From: Palleronia pelagia
GTDB taxonomy: Bacteria > Pseudomonadota > Alphaproteobacteria > Rhodobacterales > Rhodobacteraceae
Direction: 5' to 3'
NCBI RefSeq assembly: GCF_900110115.1
Contig: NZ_FOCM01000003.1
Span: 1 to 64,000 of the forward strand
DNA length: 64,000 bases
A program made the translations under genes and the position numbers. Numbering within the stretch: position 1 is the first letter of the stretch; the number at the start of each line of letters is the position of its first letter. The notes beneath the pieces were generated by a model that did not search any database, was not told the origin of the DNA, and worked only from the letters and a program-made list of their open reading frames with translations. Positions 26,651-37,434 of this stretch are shown piece after piece.

Positions 26651-28414
26651 ATGTTGAAGTCGAAAGCCGACAAGTCCAAGCTGCCCAGCCGCCACGTCAC
26701 CGATGGCCCGGCCCGGGCGCCGCACCGGTCGTATTACTACGCCATGGGCCTGACGCAGGAAGATATCGACGCGCCCTTCGTCGGCGTCGCGACCTGCTGG
26801 AACGAGGCTGCGCCGTGCAACATCGCGCTGAACTGGCAGGCCCAGACGGTCAAGCTGGGCGTGAAGGCGGCAGGCGGCACCCCGCGTGAATTCACCACCA
26901 TCACCGTGACCGACGGCATCGCCATGGGACACGAGGGTATGCGCTCGTCCCTGGCCTCGCGCGAGGCGATCGCCGACACGGTCGAGCTGACCATGCGCGG
27001 CCACGGCTACGATGCGCTGGTCGGGCTGGCGGGCTGCGACAAGTCGCTGCCGGGCATGATGATGGCGATGATCCGGCTGAACGTGCCGTCGGTCTTCATG
27101 TATGGCGGGTCGATCCTGCCGGGCAAGGTGCCCGAGGGCGCCGACGTGCCCGAGGATTTCGCCACGCGCGACCTGACCGTGCAGGACATGTTCGAGGCCG
27201 TCGGCCGCTACCAGGCGGGCGAGATGACCGATGCGCAACTGGCCGTGCTGGAGCGTGTCGCCTGTCCCTCGGCCGGCGCGTGCGGCGGACAGTTCACCGC
27301 CAACACCATGGCTTGCGTGTCCGAGGCCATCGGGCTCGCCTTGTTCAACAGCTCGGGCATGCCCGCGCCGTTCGAGTCCCGCGGCCAGTACGGCGAGGCC
27401 TCGGGCGGGGCCGTCATGCACCTGGTCGAACAGAACATCCGCGCCCGTGACATCGTCACCCGCAAGTCGCTGGAGAACGCCGCGCGCGTGGTGGCCTGCA
27501 CCGGCGGGTCGACCAATGCCGGCCTGCACATGCCCGCCATGGCCCACGAGGCCGGGATCGATTTCGATTTGATGGATGTCTGCGACATCTTCCGCGACAC
27601 CCCCTATTTCGTTGACCTCAAGCCCGGCGGCCAGTTCGTGGCGAAAGACCTTTACGACGTGGGCGGCATTCCGGTCGTGATGAAGGAGCTGCGCAAGGCG
27701 GGGCTGATCCACGAGGACTGCATGACCGCGTCGGGTCGCGCCATCGGCGAGGAGATCGACCGGGTCGAACGCGAGGCCGATGGCCGCGTGATCTATCCCA
27801 TCGACACCCCCATCACCAAGACCGGCGGTGTCGTTGGCCTGAAGGGCAACCTCGCGCCCGAGGGGGCCATCGTGAAAGTGGCCGGCATGAGCGCCGAGCA
27901 ACAGCTCTTCACCGGCCCCGCCCGCGTGTTCGAATGCGAGGAAGACGCCTTCGCCGCCGTGAAGGCACGGTCCTACCAGGAAGGCGAGGTCCTGGTCATC
28001 CGCAACGAGGGCCCCGCCGGCGGCCCCGGCATGCGCGAAATGCTGGCGACCACTGCCGCGCTGTCGGGCCAGGGTATGGGCAAGAAGGTGGCGCTGATCA
28101 CCGATGGCCGCTTCTCGGGCGCAACGCGGGGCTTCTGCGTGGGCCATGTCGGCCCCGAGGCTGCCCATGGCGGGCCCATCGCGCTGCTGGAAGACGGCGA
28201 TATGATCACCATCGACGCGATCGAGGGCACCCTGTCGGTGGACCTTCCGGCCGAGGTGCTGGACGAACGCCGCGCCGCATGGTCCGGCCCGCGCGAGACG
28301 ATCTATGCCAGCGGTGCGCTGTGGAAATACGCGCAGCTCGTCGGCGACACCCGCAAGGGCGCGGTCACACATCCCGGAGGCAAGGCCGAGAAGCACGTCT
28401 ACATGGATCTTTAA
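26651..28414 (+). CDS. ilvD: Dihydroxy-acid dehydratase
   Basis: 587 aa from ATG 26651 ([10 protein letters not shown]); 57 nt of in-frame upstream sequence is not supported. Cluster cysteines appear in [12 protein letters not shown] and [17 protein letters not shown], and the C-terminal [20 protein letters not shown] is the family signature. The enzyme dehydrates dihydroxy-isovalerate/-methylvalerate in valine and isoleucine synthesis. No ilvBN or ilvC is nearby. The DUF6478 gene follows 48 nt later. Confidence 0.97.
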   Translation: MLKSKADKSKLPSRHVTDGPARAPHRSYYYAMGLTQEDIDAPFVGVATCWNEAAPCNIALNWQAQTVKLGVKAAGGTPREFTTITVTDGIAMGHEGMRSSLASREAIADTVELTMRGHGYDALVGLAGCDKSLPGMMMAMIRLNVPSVFMYGGSILPGKVPEGADVPEDFATRDLTVQDMFEAVGRYQAGEMTDAQLAVLERVACPSAGACGGQFTANTMACVSEAIGLALFNSSGMPAPFESRGQYGEASGGAVMHLVEQNIRARDIVTRKSLENAARVVACTGGSTNAGLHMPAMAHEAGIDFDLMDVCDIFRDTPYFVDLKPGGQFVAKDLYDVGGIPVVMKELRKAGLIHEDCMTASGRAIGEEIDRVEREADGRVIYPIDTPITKTGGVVGLKGNLAPEGAIVKVAGMSAEQQLFTGPARVFECEEDAFAAVKARSYQEGEVLVIRNEGPAGGPGMREMLATTAALSGQGMGKKVALITDGRFSGATRGFCVGHVGPEAAHGGPIALLEDGDMITIDAIEGTLSVDLPAEVLDERRAAWSGPRETIYASGALWKYAQLVGDTRKGAVTHPGGKAEKHVYMDL

Positions 28415-28462
28415 GGCTTCCGTGACACGGGACCACGTGTGGTCGACGGAGGGGCGCAGGCG

Positions 28463-29218
28463 ATGAGGCTCATGGGCAGGCTGGACCGATTGGCCCATCG
28501 GCGCGCGCTCAGGCACTGGACGCGGGTCGGTCGCGATGCGGCCGCCCTCGATCCGGAGGTCCTCGGCAAGCTCGGTGACAAGGCGCGTGGCCTGCGCGGG
28601 GCGCTGGACCAGGTGATTGCCGCGGCGGAGCGGTCGACCACGCCCGTTTCGGGGCAGCTTGCCCCCGCAGCCGCCGATGACTGGACCTGGCGCCCGGCCG
28701 CTTGGGAAGCCGCCCAGCCCGGCGCGACGCTGGTCGCGCCCGCCACCGGCACCCCGCTGGGCACGACGCTCAAGCTGTTCCACGATTGCACCGATCCCAC
28801 CTTCAGCGCCCGGCAGGAGCTGTCGCCGCCACGCCCTCCGAAAATCGCGCTGGAGTGTTTCCAGTTCGACGGCTCGTTCCTGAGCCTGGTCATGGACCTG
28901 CCGGATCACGGCCTGACGGATCTGAAACGGCACCATATCATCGAGGTGCGGATGTGCGCGCGGCGCGAGCGGCCGATCGAGATGCTGGCGCGCCTGAACC
29001 TGCGGCACGGCCTCAACACCGAGCAGATCGTGCACGAGATGGCACCGGTTCCCGAGGCCGAGGATACTTGGGGGCTTGCCTTCGACATGGCCTATGCGGG
29101 GATCGATCAGGCGCGCATCTCGGGCGCCTGGATCGACCTGATCTTCGACAGCCCCGCCATGAACCGCATCGTCATCCAGGACCTTCTCGTGACCCGCCGC
29201 GTGCGGTCCGAAGTCTGA
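28463..29218 (+). CDS. DUF6478-type conserved hypothetical protein
   Basis: 251 aa from the ATG at 28463, which has GGAGG 10 nt upstream. A GTG 8 codons earlier is the alternative. There is no signal peptide. The sequence has DDWTWRPAAWE and KLFHDCTDPTFSARQ in the first half and a beta-rich second half (ECFQFDGSFLSLVMDLP, IIEVRMCARRERP). I recall it as the Rhodobacteraceae DUF6478 family; no function is known. The following 130 aa gene is 19 nt away. Confidence 0.75.
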   Translation: MRLMGRLDRLAHRRALRHWTRVGRDAAALDPEVLGKLGDKARGLRGALDQVIAAAERSTTPVSGQLAPAAADDWTWRPAAWEAAQPGATLVAPATGTPLGTTLKLFHDCTDPTFSARQELSPPRPPKIALECFQFDGSFLSLVMDLPDHGLTDLKRHHIIEVRMCARRERPIEMLARLNLRHGLNTEQIVHEMAPVPEAEDTWGLAFDMAYAGIDQARISGAWIDLIFDSPAMNRIVIQDLLVTRRVRSEV

Positions 29219-29237
29219 CCGGAGAGGGCCGAACGCC

Positions 29238-29630
29238 ATGACCGACATCCAAAGATCCCGCTGGACCGTCAGCACCGCGTCGCTCGACTCGGGGACTTGG
29301 CAGGTGACGCTCGCACCGGTCGGCCACGCCGGCGACAGCGCGCCGCGCCTCAAGGCCACCCACCGCAGCCGGCCCGTCGCCCTGCCCGATTTCGAGCGCG
29401 CCGAGACCGGCTGGTCCATGCGGCTGCGCCTGCCCGACGCGATGCTGTCCGACGGGGTGCAGACCCTGCTGCTGACCGACGCCGAAACCGGGGCCGCGGT
29501 GGGCAGCTGCCACGTCTCGGCGGGGCGCGCGTTGGACGGCGATCTGTTGGCCGAGATGTCGCAGCTGCGGGCCGAGCTGGATCTTCTGAAACGATCCTTC
29601 CGCATGCACTGCGCCGACAGCGGCGAATGA
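29238..29630 (+). CDS. Conserved hypothetical protein, 130 aa
   Basis: Soluble protein, beta-rich N-terminal two thirds (WTVSTASLDSGTWQVTLAPV, GWSMRLRLPDAML) and a short coiled-coil-like tail (LLAEMSQLRAELDLLKRSF). It sits 19 nt after the DUF6478 gene, whose repeated mention of target-like beta sequence suggests a paired function, but this is only positional inference. The start ATG has GGAGAGG upstream. Confidence 0.72.
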   Translation: MTDIQRSRWTVSTASLDSGTWQVTLAPVGHAGDSAPRLKATHRSRPVALPDFERAETGWSMRLRLPDAMLSDGVQTLLLTDAETGAAVGSCHVSAGRALDGDLLAEMSQLRAELDLLKRSFRMHCADSGE

Positions 29631-31718
<2,088 letters not shown>

Positions 31719-31741
31719 CCCCGCGAAGCCACGAATTTTAT

Positions 31742-31756
31742 TCGGCTTTTTGCCGA
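31742..31756 (+). terminator. Weak hairpin after the NADH:flavin oxidoreductase gene
   Basis: TCGGC-TTTTT-GCCGA, a 5-bp stem with a T-loop, 23 nt past the stop. There is no following U-tract, so termination function is uncertain. Confidence 0.3.
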
Positions 31757-31808
31757 GCGCCCTGAAACTTGCCGTCCGGCGCGCGCGTGTTTCGGCTTGG
31801 GGAACGAT

Positions 31809-31864
31809 CCGACAATTACCCCCTTATTGTCGGTCCCGCACCGCAATCCTGCCCGATTGTCGGG
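31809..31864 (+). promoter_or_regulatory. Candidate LysR operator: ATTGTCGG repeats
   Basis: CCGACAAT (31809-31816) and ATTGTCGG (31826-31833) form an 8-bp inverted repeat around a 9-nt spacer. A second ATTGTCGG lies at 31856-31863 inside the palindrome CCCGA-TTG-TCGGG (31852-31864). They lie 46-101 nt upstream of the lysR start, where an autoregulatory LysR-type site is expected. Their recurrence in GC-rich DNA supports a real site. The target protein is inferred. Confidence 0.55.
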
Positions 31865-31909
31865 CCAGATTGTTCCCTGAACCGGAACAGCCAACCAAGG
31901 TAAGGCGCA

Positions 31910-32815
31910 ATGGACCGACTGACCGAGATGGAAGCTTTTGCCACGGTAGTGGATCAGGGTGGATTCACCGACGCGGCGAAGAAGATGGGGATCTCGAAAT
32001 CCGCCGTCTCGAAACACGTCTCGTCGCTCGAGGCGCGGCTGGGGGCTCGCCTTCTGAACCGCACCACGCGCCGGGTCAGCCCGACCGAAATCGGCCTGGC
32101 CTATTACGACCGGGCGCGGCGCGTCCTGAACGACGCGGGCGAGGCCGACAGCCTCGTCACCTCAATGCAATCGGCGCCGTCGGGCCTGCTGCGCATCAGC
32201 GTCGCAACCGATTTCGGCGTGAACCACCTCAGCCCGATCCTTGGTGATTTCCTGTCGGAATTTCCCGAGATCACCGTGAACATGGTGCTGAACAACCGCT
32301 ATGTGGAACTGATCAGCGAAGGCTTCGACATGGCCGTCCGCATCGGCGAGCTTGAAGACAGCACCCTGCGCGCCCGCAAGCTGACCGAGACGTCCAAGCG
32401 GATGATCGCGTCACCGGCCTATTTTCAGAAGTTCGGGCGGCCGATGAAGATCGACGACCTGAACGAACACAAGCTTCTGCACTATTCCAGCCAGTCCAAC
32501 GGATCGGTCTGGAAGCTGACTGCGCCCTCGGGCGAGAAGCGGCAGGTCCGCACCGCGGGCTGGCTGTCGGTCAATGACGGGCAGTCGCTGCTGAACGCCG
32601 CGATCTCGGGGCTGGGCATCGCCTACCTTCCCTCGTTCCTCTACGCCGAAGCCATGGCGCAGGGTCTCGTGGAAGAGGCGATCCCCGACTTGCCGCAGGA
32701 GATGCAGGGCATCTACGCCGTCTATCCGCCTGGCCGGTTCACCCAGCCCAAGGTCCGCGCTTTCATCGATTTCCTGGTGCACGCCTTTGCCGAGAAAGGC
32801 CCCGACGCCTGGTGA
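31910..32815 (+). CDS. LysR-family transcriptional regulator
   Basis: 301 aa. The N-terminal winged helix-turn-helix (MEAFATVVDQGGFTDAAKKM, SKSAVSKHVSSLEARLG, about 4-45) is canonical. The C-terminal effector domain follows (periplasmic-binding-like, from about 90, LLRISVATDFGVNHLSPILGDF). The family usually responds to small metabolites. The inverted repeats upstream may be its own operator. Neighbouring candidates for control are the upstream oxidoreductase or itself; there is no divergent target. Confidence 0.92.
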   Translation: MDRLTEMEAFATVVDQGGFTDAAKKMGISKSAVSKHVSSLEARLGARLLNRTTRRVSPTEIGLAYYDRARRVLNDAGEADSLVTSMQSAPSGLLRISVATDFGVNHLSPILGDFLSEFPEITVNMVLNNRYVELISEGFDMAVRIGELEDSTLRARKLTETSKRMIASPAYFQKFGRPMKIDDLNEHKLLHYSSQSNGSVWKLTAPSGEKRQVRTAGWLSVNDGQSLLNAAISGLGIAYLPSFLYAEAMAQGLVEEAIPDLPQEMQGIYAVYPPGRFTQPKVRAFIDFLVHAFAEKGPDAW

Positions 32816-32823
32816 GGCTTTAG

Positions 32824-33777
32824 TCAGTACGTAATTCGCACCACCTCGACACGGCGGTTGGCCAGGCGGCCTTCGGCCGTGTCGTTGGTCGCGCGCGGCG
32901 CCAGGAACCCGACGCCGTGGGCCGTGACCTGTCCCGGGTCGACGCCGTAGTCCTCGACCAACGCATCACGCACAGCCTGCGCCCGGCGACGCGATAGCGC
33001 AACGTTGGGATCCAGCCCCCCTTCCGTATCTGTATGGCCGACGATTGCCACCCGCATCTCGGGCCGTTCGGACAGGTGATCCGCCAACGCCCGCAGCGAT
33101 GACGACTCGCCCGGGTCCAGCGTGGCCGCGCCGGTGGCGAACAGCAGTCCCTCAAGCACAGCGCGCCCGTTTCGCCGAAGCTCATCGATGACCGTTGCGG
33201 AGTCCCCGGCGGCGGACGTTCCGGGGTCCAATGCGGGCGCCTGGGTCCCGCCCACCGGAGACGAGTCCGACACTTCGGGGCTGGCGCCGCCCTCGGGCGC
33301 CACGTGGGTCAGCTGCACGAAGGCCGATCCGCCACCGCGGCTGAGCATCAGCGACAGCCGCGCGCCGGTCCCGTGCTCGGCCAGCAAGTAGCGGAAATTC
33401 CCCAGGTCCACGTACATCGCGGGCGCCGGCAGCGCGTTCGAGGCGAAGCGGAAATCATAGCCGCCGCACACCCGGTCGCGGCACTCGAACGTGACGGTCC
33501 AGCCCTCGGCCTGAAGCTGCGGAACAAGGGCATCGCGCAGCTGCAACGGCGTGATCATCTGCCCCCGCAACTGCCACGCGGTGCGGGTCACGGTGCCCGC
33601 GGCGCGCGTCACCGGCACCTGTGCCCCGTCCCACGCCCCGCTGGGCAGCCGGACGCTGGCGCCCTGCTCGACCCGCTCGGCGGTGCGGACGGCGTCGCCC
33701 GGCAGGTCCAGCGTGACCGCACCCGCCACGCCCGCCAGCGCCGAAAGAAGCGCCGCCAGGACGGCCGGTCGGATCAT
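32824..33777 (-). CDS. OmpA-family C-terminal domain protein
   Basis: 317 aa. A signal peptide (IRPAVLAALLSALAGVAGA, about 2-20) precedes an unrelated N-terminal half with Cys pair (ECRDRVCGGYDF). The C-terminal OmpA-like domain is complete (LLFATGAATLDPGE, IVGHTDTEGGLDPN, ANRRVEVVRI). A peptidoglycan-binding envelope protein is likely. The ATG overlaps the stop of the upstream peroxidase-like gene (ATGA at 33774-33777). Confidence 0.85.
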   Translation of the reverse strand: MIRPAVLAALLSALAGVAGAVTLDLPGDAVRTAERVEQGASVRLPSGAWDGAQVPVTRAAGTVTRTAWQLRGQMITPLQLRDALVPQLQAEGWTVTFECRDRVCGGYDFRFASNALPAPAMYVDLGNFRYLLAEHGTGARLSLMLSRGGGSAFVQLTHVAPEGGASPEVSDSSPVGGTQAPALDPGTSAAGDSATVIDELRRNGRAVLEGLLFATGAATLDPGESSSLRALADHLSERPEMRVAIVGHTDTEGGLDPNVALSRRRAQAVRDALVEDYGVDPGQVTAHGVGFLAPRATNDTAEGRLANRRVEVVRITY

Positions 33778-34343
33778 CGCGCCTGCGCGTGGTATTCGGG
33801 GTTCGGCGCCATCTCCGACGCGCTGGCCACGCGGTTGGTCATGTTGAAGAAACCGGCGACCGAGGCAATGTCCCAGATATCGCGATCGGTGAAGCCCACG
33901 TCGCGCAGCCCCTTGCGGTCGGACTCGCCCATCAGGTGCGGCGTCTCGGTCAGCTTGGTGGCGAAGGCCAGCATCGCGGTCTGCCGCGCGTCGAGCTTCG
34001 CCACCCGCCAGTTCATCACCATCTGTTCGCCCAGAGCCGGATCTCCCGACAACTGCCGCACCGCCGCGCCATGGGCGACAAGGCAGTAGTAGCACTTGTT
34101 CACCGACGAGACCGCCACCGCGATCATCTCGCGCTCGAGCTTCGACAGGCCCGAGTCGGCCAGCATCAGGTCGTTGTAGAGCGCGGTGAAGGCGTTCAGC
34201 TTGTCGATGTCGAACGCGTAGGCCCGCAGGACATTGGGCACCATCCCCAGCTTGTCCTGGCAGATGTCGAAGTATTTCTGCGTTTCGGGCGGCAGCGGAT
34301 CCACCATCGGCAGGTCCAGCGCGGTCGGGGCGTCGTCGTTCAT
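33774..34343 (-). CDS. AhpD-like carboxymuconolactone decarboxylase-family peroxidase-related protein
   Basis: 189 aa. The motif CYYCLVAHGA (C84, C87, H91) is the CxxC-xxx-H redox site of AhpD/CMD proteins. The rest (TGLSKLERE-like SKLEREMIAVAVSSVN) agrees with the peroxidase-related subgroup. It probably takes part in alkyl-hydroperoxide or thiol peroxide metabolism. Its stop overlaps the start of the OmpA gene, and its start is 7 nt after the GNAT stop. Confidence 0.85.
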   Translation of the reverse strand: MNDDAPTALDLPMVDPLPPETQKYFDICQDKLGMVPNVLRAYAFDIDKLNAFTALYNDLMLADSGLSKLEREMIAVAVSSVNKCYYCLVAHGAAVRQLSGDPALGEQMVMNWRVAKLDARQTAMLAFATKLTETPHLMGESDRKGLRDVGFTDRDIWDIASVAGFFNMTNRVASASEMAPNPEYHAQAR

Positions 34344-34350
34344 CGGGGCC

Positions 34351-35070
34351 TCATGGTCTGATGCGGTAGTGGTAGCATGGCTGTTCCGCCATGCCGAGCG
34401 AACGGTAGAGCGCGTTCGCGGGATCGTTGGCGCGCGTGACCAGCAGCGTGAGCGTCGTGGCGCCGTTCTTCCGCGCCCAGTGGGCCGCGTGACTGATCAG
34501 CGTGCGCCCGGCGCCGTTGCGGCGCAACTTGGGCCGGGTTTCCAGCGCGTGGACCATGGCGATGTCGTCCGCGACGGCGACGAACACCGTCGCGGCGGGC
34601 TGATCCCTGGCACGGCCGAGGATGGCGATCTTCGGCACCGTGACCCGCTCCATCACCGCCACACGGGCGGGACCGATGCCGCCCGCCGCCCAGATGTCGC
34701 GCTGGATCTGCAGCGGCGGCCACGCGCCGAAGCCGGTGACCGGCGGCGGTGGATCCCCCGCCACCTGCGCGACGGGGGCGTGATACAGAACCGTCGGGTC
34801 CACGGTCAGGTAGCCGCGATCGTCCAGGCGCGCGTCCAGGTCGGACCGGTCGGGCCGCACCTGGAACAGCGCCTGCTGGCCCGCGTCGTCCATGGCGGCC
34901 TCGGCGGCGGTGATGTCCCGTTCGCCCACCGTGGTGTCGGTGGTGGCGGCCGAGACCCGCTTGCCGCCGCCCGCCCCGTCCCGCAGGGTCCAGGGCCCGT
35001 GCTGCCAGCTGCGGAGGGGTGGCCAGGTGGCGGCCAGCGTCGCGTCGATGTCCGCCTGCGGCAGGTTCAC
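34351..35070 (-). CDS. GNAT-family N-acetyltransferase
   Basis: 239 aa from a GTG overlapping the cinA-like stop (GTGA at 35067-35070). The C-terminal part carries the acetyl-CoA binding signature (RPKLRRNGAGRTLISHAAHWARKNGA...) and NALYRSLGMAE, typical of GNAT. The N-terminal half is not conserved in an obvious way. The acceptor substrate is unknown. Confidence 0.8.
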   Translation of the reverse strand: MNLPQADIDATLAATWPPLRSWQHGPWTLRDGAGGGKRVSAATTDTTVGERDITAAEAAMDDAGQQALFQVRPDRSDLDARLDDRGYLTVDPTVLYHAPVAQVAGDPPPPVTGFGAWPPLQIQRDIWAAGGIGPARVAVMERVTVPKIAILGRARDQPAATVFVAVADDIAMVHALETRPKLRRNGAGRTLISHAAHWARKNGATTLTLLVTRANDPANALYRSLGMAEQPCYHYRIRP

Positions 35071-35798
35071 TCGGCCGCCTCGGGAAAGTGGGATTTCAGC
35101 GCGCCCATAGCCGCCTCGAGCCGGTCCACGTCCGAGCCGCGCACGACGACATTCACGCCGAAGCGGCCCTTCTGTACGAAGGGATAGGAGCCGACGGAAA
35201 GGTCCGGGTAGTCTGACGCGACCTGGCCCAGCGCCTCGGCGATGTCGCCCTCGCCCCGCTCCACCCGGATCGTGCGGCTTTCGACGCGCGCGCCGCCGGT
35301 CAGCGTCGGCAAAAGGCCCGCGACCATCGCCTCGAAGATCTGCGGCACGCCGGCCATGACGTGGATGTTGCCCAGCGAGAATCCCGGCGCGGCGGAAACC
35401 GGGTTGTCGATCAGCGTCGCGCCCTCGGGGATGCGGGCCATGCGCAGCCGCGCATCGTTCAGGGTGCCGCCCTGCCGGTCGTAATGGGCCTGAAGGATCG
35501 CGCGCGCATCGTCGCGGACGCCGATGGGCACGCCCTTGGCGCGCGCGATGCATTCCGCGGTGATGTCGTCATGGGTGGGACCGATCCCGCCCGAGGTGAA
35601 GACATGGTCGAACGCCTCGGACAACGCGCGCGCCGCCTGTTCGATGGCGTCCGCGTCGTCGGCCACCACGCGCACCTCTCGCAGGTCGATCCCGTGCTCG
35701 GTCAGCCGCCCCGCCAGGTGGTGCATGTTGCTGTCCCGGGTGCGACCCGACAGGATCTCGTCCCCGATGACCAGCATGGCGGCGGTTGGGTTGGGCAT
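35067..35798 (-). CDS. CinA-like molybdopterin-binding domain protein
   Basis: 243 aa, only the N-terminal MoaB/MoeA-like domain of CinA (VIGDEILSGRTRDSNMHHLA, TSGGIGPTHDDIT). The C-terminal amidohydrolase domain of full CinA is absent, as usual for alphaproteobacterial paralogues. Such proteins may have nicotinamide-mononucleotide or pyrophosphatase activity. The start ATG has GGAG at a good distance. First gene of the coupled run to GNAT, AhpD-like and OmpA genes. Confidence 0.85.
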   Translation of the reverse strand: MPNPTAAMLVIGDEILSGRTRDSNMHHLAGRLTEHGIDLREVRVVADDADAIEQAARALSEAFDHVFTSGGIGPTHDDITAECIARAKGVPIGVRDDARAILQAHYDRQGGTLNDARLRMARIPEGATLIDNPVSAAPGFSLGNIHVMAGVPQIFEAMVAGLLPTLTGGARVESRTIRVERGEGDIAEALGQVASDYPDLSVGSYPFVQKGRFGVNVVVRGSDVDRLEAAMGALKSHFPEAAE

Positions 35799-35843
35799 GG
35801 CACGCTCCTTGAGGGTCGGTTGCCAGCGTTGTAGGCCCGGCCC

Positions 35844-36548
35844 ATGCGCTTTCAAACCCCTCTTGTCCGCGCCCGGCTGGTCCGCCGCTGGAACCGTTTC
35901 CTGAGCGAGGCGACGCTCGAGGACGGGACGCTGGTGCGCGCCCACTGCCCCAACCCCGGCACGATGATGGGGCTGAACGCGCCAGGCACGCCGATCTGGC
36001 TGGAGCCGAACGACGACCCGAAGCGCAAACTGAAATACGGCTGGCGCCTGGTCGAGCTGGGGGACGGCGAATGGTCGGGCATCGACACCGCCGTGCCGAA
36101 CCGCGTGGTCGGCGAAGCCCTGCGCGCCGGTCGGATCGCCGAGCTGGCCGCCTACCAGGGCGTGAAACCCGAGGTGAAATACGGGCAGAAAAGCCGCGTG
36201 GACTTCCTGCTGAGCCAGTCCGGCCTGCCCGATGCCTATGTCGAGGTGAAGAACGTCCACCTGCGCCGCAACGGCGACCTGGCCGAGTTTCCCGATTGCG
36301 TCACCGCCCGCGGCGCGCGGCACCTGGACGAACTGGCCGACATGGTGCGCCAGGGCCACCGGGCGGTGATGCTGTACCTGGTGCAGCGCACCGATTGCGC
36401 GGCCTTCGACCTGGCGCGCGACCTCGACCCGGGCTACGGCGCGGCCTTCGACCGGGCCCGGGCGGCGGGGGTCGAGGCGATCTGCTACGATACCGCCATC
36501 TCGACCGCGGCCATCACCCTGCGCCGCCCGCTACCCATCCGCGCCTGA
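35844..36548 (+). CDS. sfsA: SfsA, DNA/RNA nuclease-like protein
   Basis: 234 aa. The family signature is clear: LVRAHCPNPGTMMGLNAPG (about 31-49), the YGQKSRVDFLL segment (about 112) and AYVEVKNVHLRRNGDLAEFPD (about 131), with TARGARHLDELA. In E. coli it was named for sugar-fermentation stimulation; the fold is a restriction-endonuclease-like nuclease. It is divergent from the cinA-like gene by 45 nt. Confidence 0.95.
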   Translation: MRFQTPLVRARLVRRWNRFLSEATLEDGTLVRAHCPNPGTMMGLNAPGTPIWLEPNDDPKRKLKYGWRLVELGDGEWSGIDTAVPNRVVGEALRAGRIAELAAYQGVKPEVKYGQKSRVDFLLSQSGLPDAYVEVKNVHLRRNGDLAEFPDCVTARGARHLDELADMVRQGHRAVMLYLVQRTDCAAFDLARDLDPGYGAAFDRARAAGVEAICYDTAISTAAITLRRPLPIRA

Positions 36549-36621
36549 ACCGGCGGCGGGTGGTCAACGCCGCCCCGCGCGCCTATGTTCGCTGCGACGC
36601 AAAAAGACGAAAGCCAGACCC

Positions 36622-37434
36622 GTGGACGACACCAACCGTGGCCGCCTGACCAAGGACGGCATCCGCATCCATCACCCGGACGACTTCGCCGGCATGGCGA
36701 AGGCCGGTGCCCTTGCGGCCACCATCCTGGACGAGCTGATCCCCCACGTGCAGCCGGGCGTCACCACCGCCGCGCTGGACAAGATGATCGAGGACCGGAT
36801 CGCGGCGGCCGGCGCGACCTCGGCCACCATCGGCTACAAGGGCTACCAGCACGCCAGCTGCATCAGCGTGAACCACGTGGTCTGCCACGGCATCCCCGGC
36901 GAGAAGGTCCTGAAGGACTGCGACATCCTGAACATCGACGTGACCGTGATCGTCGATGGCTGGTTCGGAGACACCAGCCGCATGTACGTGGCCGGCAAGC
37001 TCAGCCGCAAGGCCGACCGGCTATTGCAGGTGACGCACGACTCGCTGATGAAGGGCATCGAGGCCGCGAAGCCCGGCAACACCTTCGGCGATATCGGCCA
37101 CGCGATCCAGAGCTACGTTGAAAGCCAGCGCATGTCGGTGGTTCGCGACTTCTGCGGCCACGGGCTGGGCCGGGTGTTCCACGCCCCGCCCAACGTGCTG
37201 CATTACGGTCGCCCCGGCACCGGTCCCGAGCTGGAAGAGGGCATGTTCTTCACCATCGAGCCCATGGTGAACCTCGGCCGACCCGAGACCAAGGTGCTGG
37301 CCGATGATTGGACCGCCGTGACCCGCGACAAGTCGCTGTCGGCGCAATACGAGCATTCCATCGGCATCCGTGCCGACGGGGCCGAGATCTTCACCCCCTC
37401 GCCCGCGGGCCGGTTCCACCCCACCTATGGATGA
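36622..37434 (+). CDS. map: Methionine aminopeptidase, type I
   Basis: 270 aa from a GTG start. All five metal ligands are in place: DVTVIVDGWFGDTSRMY (the two Asp), CGHGLGRVFH (His), IEPMVN (Glu) and QYEHSIGI (Glu). It removes N-terminal methionine from nascent proteins. The length is the family norm. It follows sfsA by 73 nt and overlaps the MFS start by 8 nt. Confidence 0.97.
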   Translation: MDDTNRGRLTKDGIRIHHPDDFAGMAKAGALAATILDELIPHVQPGVTTAALDKMIEDRIAAAGATSATIGYKGYQHASCISVNHVVCHGIPGEKVLKDCDILNIDVTVIVDGWFGDTSRMYVAGKLSRKADRLLQVTHDSLMKGIEAAKPGNTFGDIGHAIQSYVESQRMSVVRDFCGHGLGRVFHAPPNVLHYGRPGTGPELEEGMFFTIEPMVNLGRPETKVLADDWTAVTRDKSLSAQYEHSIGIRADGAEIFTPSPAGRFHPTYG

